This document shows, in pieces, positions 23,708 through 34,110 of a stretch of DNA of 64,000 nt. The stretch lies in assembly GCA_023101885.1 (NCBI GenBank), contig JALPQD010000005.1, positions 4,867,819 through 4,931,818 on the forward strand. Direction: 5' to 3'. The first letter of the stretch is position 1; every line of letters starts with the position of its first letter. Both the position numbers and the translations under genes were made by a program. Below the pieces are notes generated by a model, which saw only the letters and a program-made list of their open reading frames with translations, ran no database searches and was not told the origin of the DNA. This DNA comes from Typhlomys cinereus (Eukaryota; Chordata; Mammalia; Rodentia; Platacanthomyidae).

Positions 23708-24482
23708 AACTCATCTCAGGGAAAACCACTTTTAATTAAGTACAGGTTCTACTTTTGAGTTGCAGCAGCCTAAGAAAAAGCTTGTTTAAATGTGGATTGT
23801 GTGGAGACCTCATGGTTCAAAGACGCCTGCCAGAGAGACAGAGATCTATTCAGATGGTAAAGATGGCAGGCAACTGGGTAAAGATGGTGGCACAACCCAA
23901 TGGTTGGAATGACAAATTCTCAACGAAAGCCCCTCTGCCCTGGTGGTCTCGCTCCGCTATCACTCTGTGAGCCCCTTACGGGCCACTTTATAATCTGCAG
24001 TGAAATGAAGGTTCCTGAAAGGAAAAGAGAAGCTGGGCGGTGTAAGAGAAGAGCAAGTCCTCTTTGCCTGTCCTGCGTACAGTCAAAGCTCCCTTTTGTA
24101 GACTTCACACCTGCAACTTCTCTGTGCACATTTGCTATAAACACATACGGCCCATTGACACAACAGCTGTAACTCACCACCTTTTCCTTTTAACTAACAT
24201 CTGTAAATAACTGTATATATTAAACATACATACCTATTTGTATACATAAACAATGGTATATATTAACATAGAAGGGAAGGCTCTGCTCAGCAGCTCCAGC
24301 ATGTCCTGAGCTTCCGCCTGGTTTACGGCTCTTTCCTGAACCAGCGATATTCACCAGAAGAATTCAATACTTTTGATTGGTCAGACAAATCACATGTCCT
24401 CTCCTCATGGCTTCTCACCCACTTGAGTTGAGTGTAAGCGATATGCTGGATCCCTGAGAGAAGGGTGAACAGGCATTTTGAT

Positions 24483-24575
24483 TCAGGGTCTTGCAATGTG
24501 GCCATGGCTGGCCTAGAACTTGCAGGTGGCCCTTCTGTCTCGGCCGCCCAGTGCAGGGATTCCAGGGGTGTCCTG
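24483..24575 (-). mobile_element. B1 fragment
   Basis: TCAGGGTCTTGCAATGTGGC CATGGCTGGCCTAGAACTTG then CCCAGTGCAGGGATTCCAG: reverse B1, diverged. Confidence 0.6.
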
Positions 24576-25525
24576 CCGCAAGCAGAACTCTTCCTGGAGC
24601 CAGGTGGATGTGGGTGTGACTGTCACACAAAACTGTCCCAAAGCAAGCAGAGCTGAGACAGGCCCGGCTGGGAGGCAGCACTTAAGATCCACAAATCCAG
24701 CTGTGCCGGAGGGAAACCAGATCTCTCCCTGGGCTTGCCAGGTATGTGAGCGAAACATTCCATTGTTGCTTAAGCCATTTTCAATCACGATTTCTGTCGC
24801 TGGCAACAGAAAACATACTAATTGACACAATCATTTATGTTGGCGAACCCTCCAACTAGCCTCTGCCAATTCACAGCGCCAACCAGAGAGCATTCAAATG
24901 TGTATCTGTGGGATGAACTACTAAATCAATAAAGAAGCTTTTCAGAGAGCAGGAAGTACAGAGCTGTACTAAAGCTAATGTAAGTTACGGGTCTAGAGGA
25001 AGGAAAGAGGCCAGGACTCCCACACATATGAAGGATCAGAAACAGTTTTAACAGGTCTCCATACACTGGGGTCACCGTGGGTCAGGTCCCACTGGCTGAA
25101 AAATCTAACATTATGCTCATCGAATGGCATGTTTACCTTCAGTAGTCTGACCTTAACTTCTTACCCAGCTGGCTTCCCCTCTCAACCCAATTGGGGCCAA
25201 GATCTGTGGGGTGCTGTGTTGGTTACAGGTCAGAGATTATGTGGAGCCACCTAAGACAGCAGAAGAGACTGAGAGTCACTCAAGGGTCCAGCTGAAGCTT
25301 TGACCTCAGTGGACTGGACAGCGGGGCCAAGTCCAGCTCCACACACTGGCATGAGCGGCAGCCACTTGGCTTCGGATGGTCTGACTGAGTGCCCAGAGGC
25401 ACAGCGAGGCCAGAGGATGGCAGCCCTCTGTCACCATGGGATGTCTCTGGCAGAGGGTCTGCCGAATTCAACTCTTCTGCTTCCCGTGGGCTCCACCATG
25501 CAGGAAGGTCAACAGGGAAGGAGGG
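24576..25525. other. Unassigned intronic sequence
   Basis: No exon or repeat recognised. Overlapping 100- to 125-codon frames on both strands lack protein-like motifs. Confidence 0.35.
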
Positions 25526-25526
25526 A

Positions 25527-25616
25527 GGGGGCAAGGCCTCACACGTGGCCGCTGAGAGAGGGACAGAGGGAGGAAGGGAGGAGAGGGAGGGGAGAGAGAG
25601 AGAGAGAGGAGCCTGA
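25527..25616. repeat. Purine-rich (GGGA/GAGA) tract
   Basis: Imperfect GGGAGG and GAGAGA runs on the plus strand. Frames across it are compositional. Confidence 0.75.
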
Positions 25617-25772
25617 GCTAAAGCACATTAAGAATGGAAAAACCACAAAGTCCCTTGCCAGTCCCCAAAGTGGGTGACGATGGTAAAAATGGTGAGTGAT
25701 GGTTCTTGCAGCAGGAAAAGCTCCTGAGACGCAAACAAGATTTCAGATTTTGTCAGGTGAGAAGCAGTGGAA

Positions 25773-25821
25773 TTTTTTTTCTTTTTTACTTTTCATTCAT
25801 TCATTTTCATTCATTCATTCA

Positions 25822-25852
<31 letters not shown>

Positions 25853-26105
25853 TGTGTGTGTGCACGTGCATATCAGAGGGCACATGTGTTTCTGTGAGGA
25901 CCAATGGTGACTTCAAGAACCATCCTGGATTGTTTCTACCTCCTTCTTGCTGCCTTCTGGGATTTTCCAGGCTCTGCCTACCAGGGCTGGACGTGTAGAC
26001 CACTGCCATTTCTTCCTGGTGTTTTTATGTGGGACCTGGGATCCCAACTCAAGACCTTCTGCTTGTGAGGCAGGGTTTTAACTCCTGAGCCATCTCTCTA
26101 GTCCA
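25773..26105 (-). mobile_element. B2-like SINE (older subfamily)
   Basis: T-run, (TTCA)n and (GT)n at the left, then CATATCAGAGGGCACATGTG T, GGTGACTTCAAGAACCATCC TGGATTG, and the head TAACTCCTGAGCCATCTCTC. Flanking AGAAGCAGTGGAA (25760-25772) and AGAAGCGGTGGAA (26106-26118) form a 13-bp duplication with one mismatch. Confidence 0.93.
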
Positions 26106-26420
26106 AGAAGCGGTGGAAAGCTTAGAGAGGGCGCTTGGCCGAGTCTCTGGGGTACAGCACAGTGCCGAGGAAGGGGGCTCCGGTGCCAAAGGGTTCACAG
26201 ACGAAATAAATGGCCGCCAGGTGAGCATTAGCGAGAAGGTGGATGCCTTTAACACAGGGAGGACGGAAGCACTCGGAGTATTTGGTCTGTGAGTTGGTCG
26301 GGAAAAGTACTCTCTGAGCAGCATGAGGGGATATCAATGGCAGCGCAGGGAGCTTCTGTCAATGGACTTTCTTTAAATATGAATAATGCCTAAGTGATGG
26401 AGAAATACACAGAAGCTAAA
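26106..26420. other. Intronic sequence with an unassigned 71-codon minus frame
   Basis: The minus strand at 26122-26337 reads an uninterrupted frame with segments such as GIHLLANAHLAAIYFVCEPF. It looks more protein-like than its neighbours. I do not recognise the family and see no poly(A) or splice evidence that settles it. Confidence 0.25.
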
Positions 26421-26640
26421 ATAGAAAGCTGCTTTATTTTTTATATTCATTTTTTATTTTCTGTGTGTGTGTGTGCACGCGCGTGTGTGTGCACATGCAC
26501 CCCAGTGCAAATGTGAGGAGCAAAGGACAATTTGTAGGAGTCTAAGGCTCCTTTCACATGTGGGTTCTGGGGATCAAACCAGGTGGTCAGGCTTGGGGAC
26601 CAAGTGCCTTTACCCTCTGAGTCATGTCGGCCCACCCCAA
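26421..26640 (-). mobile_element. B4-like SINE
   Basis: GT-rich left end with CGCGCG, then GAGGAGCAAAGGACAATTTG, CACATGTGGGTTCTGGGGAT CAAACC, and CTTTACCCTCTGAGTCATGT. Confidence 0.7.
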
Positions 26641-27251
26641 AGCAGCCTTCTAACCTTAGCAATTTGGTATAATCCTATTTCATCATTACATATACACTTA
26701 TGATCAACATAAAATGTATTTACGTATGCACATCTATAAAATTTAAGAACTTACAGATAACTATAAACTTCTCTATGTTTTTTTTTTTCTTTTTAAATAC
26801 TTTTAAAAAGTCAACTTTTGGTAACAGTAGTTTCATAGGTATCTCATGATTTACTTAACGATTTCCCTCCCCATTCTTGGAAGCTGATTCCTTGGCCTAA
26901 ACCCTGCTGTTATGAACATCTTTGTGTAAGGATCTGTGACCCTTAAAGTTTTCCTTTTGTGTTGAACTATGTTCCAAAGCTCTTGTGAGCAAGCAGGTAG
27001 CAGAGAGTTTCAAGGACTTAAGGGAGCCGTAGCAAGTTTAATGAAATAATTGCTATGGATGAAGGATGGGACATGTTGTCTTGTATGAGCTTTATGTTCT
27101 TTTCTTACCAAGAACCTGAATGATTTTCCACTGTATGAGCTTTGGTCGTGTGCAGACTCGGTTTCTCACCCAAACGTGCGAATCTCTTTTCTGGGCCTCT
27201 CGGCAGCTGGTATATGGGTCAGTGAACCGGTCATGTGCCTCCACCTTACCA
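26641..27251. other. Unassigned intronic sequence
   Basis: AT-rich on the left, turning GC-rich after 27150. CCCTGCTGTTATGAACATCT TTGTG near 26905 could be a trace of old L1, but it is too short to call. Confidence 0.35.
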
Positions 27252-27338
27252 AGAGCCCACGGGCACAGGCGCAGGATGGAGGAGCCCACGGGCACAGGCG
27301 CGGGATGGAGGAGCCCACGGGCACAGGCGCGGGATGGA
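27252..27338. repeat. 29-bp tandem repeat, three copies
   Basis: Three near-identical 29-bp units with the core GAGCCCACGGGCACAGGCGC and GGGATGGA (27252-27280, 27281-27309, 27310-27338). The copies differ at only a couple of positions, so the array is recent. Confidence 0.95.
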
Positions 27339-28089
27339 GGAGATCCTTGCTCTGGAGTGAAGGGGGCACAGGCAGGGTCTCCCGTCCAGACCAGCTGCGC
27401 GCCCACCACTAGCCGGGTCCTCTCGGCCAGCTTTGTGGCCGGGGGTTTGGGTTATGATTCCAACTGCTAAGGCCCCTGCAACTTCGTTCCTTTGTGGGGC
27501 CTTTTCATCGGCCTCCTGTAACTTCGGGGTCCTCGCCCGCTCCCCGGAGTCTCTATTTCAATCAGGTGGAAGGGATGACAGCTGGCCTCTAAGAACACTG
27601 GACACGAGGACTGGGGTGAGAGGAGCAGGGATCACATCGCACAGGGCTTCCTGGGCGGGGGACAGGCGTGGCCCATGAGCACGGGAAGCACGCGGGAGGC
27701 ATGAGTGAGAATCTCGCAGCAAACCCGATGGGGAACAGGAAAAACAAGCAGAGGCCGAAGCCAGGAGGGCGGTGAGCACAAGAGTCAGGAAAGTAGACAG
27801 AGAAGCACTGAGTGGTCGAGGGACGAAACAGCAGCTGGGGCAGGTGGTCTCTGCTGCAGAGCGGCCAGGAGGACCCGGGAAGCCCGAGAAAGGGCACTGC
27901 TGTGTCCACGCGGAGGAGGGGCGCGGGAGGAAGGACGCGCCCGCACTTGGCTCGCATCAGGGGATCCTGGAGCGCTTTTCCTGTTCAGTCATCTGAGAGT
28001 GACACCCAGGGGCGAGAGAAACCCGCGGTGAACCCCGGACACCCGCTGCTCTGAAGGCCTCGAGGTGCTGCTGATGGGATCCCAGTGCC
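27339..28089. other. CpG-rich intronic segment
   Basis: CpG-dense blocks (for example GGGGCGCGGGAGGAAGGACG and GCGAGAGAAACCCGCGG) without recognised transposons. It is a candidate internal CpG island or alternative promoter; no exon is recognised. Confidence 0.4.
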
Positions 28090-28477
28090 GCCGCCGTGTA
28101 CACGGCGTTCCCCGCGCCGACGCCGCTGTGTACATCGCGTTCCCTGCATGGATGCCACCGGTATACGTGGCATTCCCTGTGCCAACGCCACCCGTGTACA
28201 CAGCATTCCCTGCACTGGCGCCACTGTGTACACTGCATTCCCTGCACTGACGCCGCCGTGTACACGGTGTTCCCCGCGACGACGCCACTGTGTGCACGGC
28301 ATTCCCCGTGCCAACGCCACCAGTGTACACGGTGTCCCCGCACTGACGCCACGGGTGTACACGGAGTTCCCAGCGCCAACGCCGCTGTGTACACAGGCGT
28401 TCCCTGCACTGGCGCCGCTGTGTACACGGCTGTTCCCTGCACTGACGCTGCCGTGTACACGGCGTCTCCCGCGCTGC
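28090..28477. repeat. GC-rich 32-bp minisatellite, 12 units
   Basis: Twelve units of 32-33 bp with consensus GCCGCTGTGTACACGGCRTT then CCCTGCACTGAC. Nine units keep the 8-base palindrome GTGTACAC. Frames of 170-209 codons on both strands cross it only because the repeats lack stops. Confidence 0.95.
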
Positions 28478-28699
28478 TCTTCCTGGTTCCTGCGGTCTTT
28501 GCTCCTCTGCACGAACACACTGCAGTCCAAATGGTCATTTCTGCTTTCGTTTCGGAATTTGAATTTACTAATTTTTACCAGACTGACTTTAAAAATGGTA
28601 TGAAACAGATGCAAGAAAGGAGCGGTGATTCTAAGTTAAAGTTAAGCTAATGGTCAAAGGACGTCACCTCTTATTCATGCTTCTCTCTCTGTGTCTCCT

Positions 28700-28872
28700 T
28701 TTTTAAAGATAGCTTATTTACTTGAGCCAGAGAGAGGGAGAGAGGACAGGCACATGCGCGCCATAGGTGCACGGGGGAGGTCAGTTCTCTCCATGTGTCC
28801 TTCAGGGATCAAACTCAGGTCTCCAGATTTGCATGCAGGCACCTGACCCCCTAAGCTATCTTACTGGTCCCT
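28700..28872 (-). mobile_element. GA-tailed B4-like SINE
   Basis: GAGCCAGAGAGAGGGAGAGA tail at the left, GGCACATGCGCGCCATAGGT, ATCAAACTCAGGTCTCCAG, and the end CCCCTAAGCTATCTTACTGG. Confidence 0.65.
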
Positions 28873-29089
28873 TATTCACCTCTTTATTTCTCTTTACCAA
28901 AACACAGCTTTTGTCTTCTTTCAAAGCATATAAAAAAGGCAGCAAGTTAAAAACTTTTTGTCTAGGCTAATGCAATGTTTTAAGGACACCCGTTACTTGT
29001 ATTTGCTATTCAAAGTTGAACCAGTAAACTTTGGTTCTGCCTGATCTTGCTTGATCAGTGACGTCCCTAAACAGACCCCCTATCGTTGA

Positions 29090-29548
29090 CTTGTCCCTAA
29101 GAAATGATACCCAGTCCACATCAAGAAGCTGAATTTGAAGATCATAAAAAAGTGACTCGTCTCACTTACGACAACATGGATGGAACCGGAGGACAGGATG
29201 TTGAAGGAATAAGTCAGGCACAGAAAGACAAATATTGCATGCTCTCCTTCGTGTGTGGAAGCTAAAAAAATTATCACATGGAATTGGAGAGTAGAGCACA
29301 CGTCATTAGAGGAGGAGTTAGGGGGGAAGGAGAGAGTGGGTAATTTGTAACCAGTTTGTGGGGAGGAATGCTAAGGTTATATAACACAAAAGGAAGGCTA
29401 CGGTGTACAGTGATTATGCAGTGCAGTGCAAGGAGAAGAAAAGCAATGAAGGTTCCCAGCACGTGCAAACGACAGTATTTGATCATTATACACTGTGCAC
29501 ACACATCAAATGAGTAAAAATTGACCAATTAAATTGTTTTAAAAAGAA
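29090..29548 (+). mobile_element. Old L1 3' end (3' UTR region)
   Basis: ACATGGATGGAACCGGAGGA, GGAATAAGTCAGGCACAGAA AGACAAATATTGCATGCTCT, and TTTGATCATTATACACTGTG CACAC followed by an A-rich end closely follow the conserved L1 3' end of old mammalian L1 (L1M-type). Orientation is plus. Confidence 0.85.
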
Positions 29549-29879
29549 GTTTGTTAATATGGACTTATGGTCGGGACTCAGCAACCACGCTGACCTGGCT
29601 TGGCGGCTTCATGTCCATGAGAGCTGCAAACCTCTTCATCCATCTGTGCCTCACTTTCCCCAGTCACGGGTTTGTTTCGCTCAAGAACTACTTTACTGAG
29701 CAGGCAATGGCCAGTGTAGACATCCCAGAGGGTCACACGCGCAAAGAGGCATAAAAGTAGGAAGAAGATGGGCTGCAAGGAGAAGGTGCAGTGCGACAGG
29801 AGGAAAGGCGGGAAGGGTAGGTAGTGAGGCATGAAACACATGGAGTCATTGTGTATATGCAAGTGTCAAAGAATAAAAA
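29549..29879. other. Unassigned intronic sequence
   Basis: No exon or repeat recognised. Confidence 0.35.
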
Positions 29880-29990
29880 CTATTTTATTAAGCAAAGGCA
29901 ATATGGCAGGTACTGTTCTGATGTTAGGGATGCATGCATGAAGTCTCTCCTCCTCTCACAAAACTTACATTCTATTGGGCAGACAAAAAA
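29880..29990 (+). mobile_element. Possible ancient mammalian repeat fragment
   Basis: GGCAGGTACTGTTCTGATGT TAGGGATGC ... CAAAACTTACATTCTATTGG G resembles a conserved old-repeat segment (GCCAGGCACTGTTCTAGG ... GAGCTTACATTCTAGTGGGG). The family is not certain. Confidence 0.4.
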
Positions 29991-31334
29991 AGGAACATAC
30001 ATGATGAATACATAGTACACATGCATGAATACATAGTAATGCACGTGTAAATACAAAACATGCACATGTGAATGCACACACATTCTATACATAGTATATA
30101 GTATGTAGTATATAGTGTGAATACACAGTAATGCACGTGTGAGTACACAGTACAGGCATGTGTGAATACGTGGCATGCGCATGTGTGAATACAGTTGGAA
30201 GGGAACAGAGTGATGGGGAAGGCCTTCATGAGGAAGTGAATTGTGAGAAAATATCCAATTAACTAATATAGTACTACAGGTAGGATATTGGTCAGAGCAA
30301 GAGTTACTGGGGTCCAATAAAGCATTCTGGAGGAGGAGCCTGAGGGGGTGGCAGCTAAACAGACTGCTATCCACACAGGGGGAGCTGTGTCTCAGGGCTT
30401 CCATGTCTTGAGGGACGGTCTAGCACAGATGGATATAGCTCAGCATGGGGTTGTTCCTACTGGTTCCAAAGGAGAGGGGGACGGTGGTTCCAGTTATCCT
30501 CTTCCTGAGACTCTATGATGGGAGGAAGCAACTGTAACACTGGAAGGCATTTCTGCTCAGTGGTGGGGGAGGGAGAGGAAGGTGGAAAGGAAGAGCCCAG
30601 TGAGAGGAGCAGGGTCGACTTATGCACAGAGGCCCCTCTTAAGTCATCATGGTGCCTCGGCCTCCCAGCTGCCGGCATTACAAGCCTCTCCCTGGCTTCA
30701 GCTGGGATCTCAAGGACAGTACAAACATCCGCCAGATCACAGACTGCGGTTTGGGCAACCTTTACTCATCAACGGCCACATCTCCAACGGTCAGGGCAAT
30801 ACAGGCAGAGGAGCACTGAGTTGTCAGTGCCCACACCAAGTTAGCATTTCATTTCCTGCCTCGGTAAAACAAAAGGCCAGTGGGCTGGCTCTGGGAACAA
30901 GGTGTCTGCAACCAAACCTGGTGGCTCAAGTTCGAGTCCCTGAAGTCCACATGACAGAACAAGAGAACTGTGTGCGCACTTCCCCCTCCCTCCCTCTTTC
31001 TTGAAATATCTTTAAAACTAACGGTTTTGTGGGAATGGCCCGGTCACGCTTGCTCAGCATCGCTGCTGCGGACAATAACCAGGCTGAGCACCGTGTTCTC
31101 TGCCTTTCTGGCTTTTCTTATTCTAGAGAGGAAACGGCTCTTTCAGTTTTTCCTATTCTCTACACATGACCAATGTGACCATTTCCTGGCTTCTTGATCT
31201 TTTTTTTTTTTTTTTTTCATTGTATTTTCAACCCAAAGCTACTGAAATGCTTCCAACAAGATCTTTGACCCTAGAACCCAGAGCTTTTCCCTTTTCTTTC
31301 GTCACACCCGCATCAGGCGAAGCCTCCAGAAACA
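29991..31334. other. Unassigned intronic sequence
   Basis: 30000-30190 is a degenerate array of TGCACGTGTGAATACA-like words (imperfect, about 25-40 bp spacing). 30895-31015 may be a diverged B4-like SINE. 31201-31217 is a T-run. No exon is recognised. Confidence 0.4.
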
Positions 31335-31460
31335 CAGCCAGCTACTGAGGCAGATGTTCTTATTCTCGTGCTATAGACAAAGAGGCTACAAGCAGAGAGA
31401 AGCTGACACTCAGGCCCTGGCTTTGTGGAACAAGCCCGGGTTCCTCTTTCCACACAGTGG
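31335..31460 (-). mobile_element. MIR/L2-like fragment
   Basis: CTATAGACAAAGAGGCTACA AGCAGAGAGAAGCTGACACT followed by CCGGGTTCCTCTTTCCACAC resembles the MIR core in reverse. Confidence 0.5.
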
Positions 31461-31579
31461 CCTTGGTCCTGCCACACTCGCGCTGAACTAGAAGTAGGCT
31501 TATTATAGTTAGTGGTCTCTGGACCACTTACCAAAAATTTCAATAAAGGTTAAACTCGTGCAGGTACTACTAAAAATGT

Positions 31580-31746
31580 CAATTTTAAAACATTTATTTG
31601 AGAGAACAGACACACGCATCATGCAATAGCCTACATATGGAGGTCAGAGGGCATTTGGAAGTGAGTTTTCCCCTCCACCATGTGGGCTTCAGGTCGCCGG
31701 GTTTGCAGGCAGGCACTTTACCTGCTCAGCTATCTTGCTGGTCCTA
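31580..31746 (-). mobile_element. B4-like SINE
   Basis: ATTTATTTGAGAGAACAGAC, CATATGGAGGTCAGAGGGCA, CCTCCACCATGTGGGCTTCA, and the end CAGCTATCTTGCTGGTCCT. Confidence 0.65.
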
Positions 31747-31830
31747 AAATGTTACAGTTTCAGTAGAGAATTCAGTAGTAGATTGCAGTGTGTAAGATGT
31801 AAGATGGATTAGTGCAGTGGCTAGATTACA

Positions 31831-32204
31831 TGGTCCTGACAAAATAACTAACAAAAACGACTTACAGGAGGAAAGATTTTCTTGTGGTTTGATTCAGTGT
31901 GCACGTCATGGTGGGGACAGTGCCACACAAAGCTGTTAGCACCACGGTGGTTACAGAGAGAGGGGACGTGCAGGAAGACATCTGGGGAGGATGAAGCTCC
32001 AAGGGCAGGACTCCGTTGCCCAAGCCCCGCCTACTGAGTTCTCCCACCACCTCCTGCATTGGTTGAGGGATTAAACACTAGTCGGCTAGAGCCCTCATGC
32101 CCACTTGTTTCTGGAAATGCTTCGGACACACCCAGGGGTGTCTTTACCAGCCTCCCAGATGTCTCCTAGACCAATCAAGTTGACAGTCAAGATCAACTGT
32201 AACA
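31831..32204 (-). mobile_element. MT-like MaLR LTR
   Basis: On the minus strand it begins TGTTACAGTTGATCTTGACT GTCAACTTGATTGG. It contains GGTGTGTCCGAAGC and the GGAGGTGGTGGGAGAACTC block, and ends in a CACAAGAAAATCTTTCCTCC zone. This is the order of the MTD/MTE-type LTR. Flanking 5-mers do not clearly match. Confidence 0.78.
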
Positions 32205-32221
32205 ATTCAGAAAGACTTTTT

Positions 32222-32312
32222 GCAGAGAAAATGGTGAACTGGAGGAGGAGATGAAGACGAAGAAGAAAGGAGAAGGAGGAGGAGGAGGAGGAGGAAGAAG
32301 AAGAAGAAGGTG
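32222..32312. repeat. (GGA/GAA)n purine tract
   Basis: About 90 bases of nearly pure purine, including (GGA)n and (AGA)n. Triplex-forming composition. Confidence 0.85.
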
Positions 32313-32534
32313 GTCTAGAGAGAATGAATGACTGAGAAGAGGGAGGACCCTTTCTGAACAGAAATTCCTAGTAATCATATAACTCCTGACCACAGAGTTG
32401 TCTCGAGTAGGTAAGTGGCATCTTCCCCTTACTTCCTTGACTCAACACACGTATCTGTGCAATAAATTTCTATCTTGCTGAACTGAAAACTAGCCTGTAT
32501 CTTTCCTTAAATGTTTTATGTGCAAACTACTTCT

Positions 32535-32643
32535 TTTTTTTTTTTCTTTTCTTTTTTTTTTTTTAACATGGGATCTGGGATCCGAACTCAGAACCTTCTG
32601 CTTGTGAGACAGAGTTACAACCCCTGAGCCATCTCTCCAGCCC
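32535..32643 (-). mobile_element. Head-only B2-like SINE
   Basis: Only the 5' ~80 nt of the SINE (tRNA-like head plus the ACATGGGATCTGGGATCC block) is present, directly joined to a T/C-interrupted T-run (poly(A) in reverse). A perfect 18-bp duplication TATGTGCAAACTACTTCT (32517-32534 and 32644-32661) flanks it, so it arrived already short. Confidence 0.92.
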
Positions 32644-32749
32644 TATGTGCAAACTACTTCTGTGGCATAAAAAAACTTAAGAATTTATACAAGAATTGTC
32701 TGATTCTGATTCTTCTGAGTCAAAAAAAAAAAAAGAATACTGTTTATCT

Positions 32750-32757
<8 letters not shown>

Positions 32758-32801
<44 letters not shown>
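32758..32801. repeat. (GA)n microsatellite
   Basis: About 22 uninterrupted GA units directly left of the 33-bp tandem array. Confidence 0.95.
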
Positions 32802-32806
<5 letters not shown>

Positions 32807-32847
32807 CTATGAAGCACAGACAAGAAGATGGAATTTGGCCAACTGAG

Positions 32848-33012
32848 ATGCAGCGTGAGATAGATGAAGCCCGGGAGCATGCGCAGTGTGAGATGGATGA
32901 CGCCCGGGAGCATGCGCAGTGTGAGATGGATGAAGCCCGGGAGCATGCGCAGTGTGAGATGGATGAAGCCCGGGAGCATACGCAGTGTGAGATGGATGAA
33001 GCCCGGGAGCTC
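32848..33012. repeat. 33-bp tandem repeat, five copies
   Basis: Five 33-bp units at 32848, 32881, 32914, 32947 and 32980, with core GAGATGGATGAAGCCCGGGA and GCATGCGCAGT. The period is a multiple of three, so one plus frame (32809-33021, 70 codons) reads MDEAREHAQCE repeats. No evidence that it is translated. Confidence 0.95.
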
Positions 33013-34110
33013 ATTGTCTGATGACCCCTGCTCTCTCCTGGAGGGGAGACTGGGCAGGTGGTCTTTAGGCCTTTCTGTCTGTGTTCATTCCTGCACGAGG
33101 GCACATTGTGCGCTAAGGGCAAAGTAGAGGAGACGAGTGTCACGCTGGGCTGCCAAAGGCCACGTTCTCTTGCTGCTACTCGGAGCCGACGTGGTTGGGG
33201 TAAAGCCCAGGGCATAACGCTGGAGTTTCCCAGCAGTGAGACAGCCAGGACCAGAGCCGCAGCCACGATCCTCCCTCTGCTGTTAGACGTAGTTTTCCCT
33301 TAAAGCGGTGACCCTGGAGGTGCCGTCTTCAAAAGCACAAGTCGGCTCTGCAGTTAAGCTACTGCTGCAAAGCGGGGCCCATGGCATTCTGAGAACATGG
33401 GCAGGATACAAAGAAGGCGCAGGGCTGTGTGGGGAGAGCCGGGTGCTCGCGAGTGGCCGCAAGCAAGGCTTCCCGATCCTTGCGGCCGAGAGCCAGGCGA
33501 TGGTCTGCAGTTTGTGCGGCTGCAGGACCTGGCGCGCTGCGGCCTCACTGGTGGGTGAGCAGTCTCCTAAGGACACGGGCGGCAGTTTTAATCTGATCTG
33601 GCAAGCAATCTGGGAAACAGCTTGTCTGCAAAAGGGCCAAATCTTCTCAAGGAAGCAGTCTCTCCTTCATGGGGAAGGGGAAGATACTAAATCTCCGCGT
33701 CTCTAATTCAAATACGAAGCCCCCTGCTTCTTCAAACAGTAGTTTCTGCCCAGGGAGTACATGAGGCGCTGATGAACGGGGAGGAACCGGTGGTACCCCG
33801 GCCTGATTCCTGGTCCCGCCACGCCGCAGCTGTGTGGTCTAGTCACTTCCGGTGCCTCCCCATCCCTCGCACGGCGCTGGGCTCACGGGAGGCCCGCAGT
33901 GCGCATGTGCCGCTGGGAATCCGCTTCTGCCCAGCGGCGTCCCGGCTACTGAGACGGATGCGGCCTGTGTCCGGCCGCTGCTCTTCCAGTCCCCACTGGG
34001 CGCTTTTCATCTTCCCCAGGCCTGCCCGGGCCCTCCTGAGCCCCAATCCAGGCGTCTTCCCTGGGCGCTGGGTTCTCAGGTTCTCTGTAAGAGGCTTTTA
34101 AGGAAAACAG
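33013..34110. other. CpG-rich intronic block
   Basis: From about 33300 to 34080 CpG is frequent (12 CpGs in 33421-33540 alone) and no transposon is recognised. GTCACTTCCGGTGCCTCCCC at about 33842 carries an ETS-type CTTCCGG. Candidate regulatory element or alternative promoter; no exon is recognised. Confidence 0.4.

Noticed and set aside
28090..28477. CRISPR-like array or coding gene across the 32-bp repeats
   Set aside because: No spacers. The frames on both strands arise from a stop-free GC-rich unit whose length varies between 32 and 33 bp, so no conserved reading frame exists.
32848..33012. CRISPR-like array of ~33-bp repeats
   Set aside because: The units are directly adjacent with no spacers, and the DNA is mammalian; it is a minisatellite.
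32809..33021. Coding gene for 11-residue repeats
   Set aside because: The 33-bp period forces an open frame. There is no homology, splice context or codon evidence, so it is listed only as a repeat.
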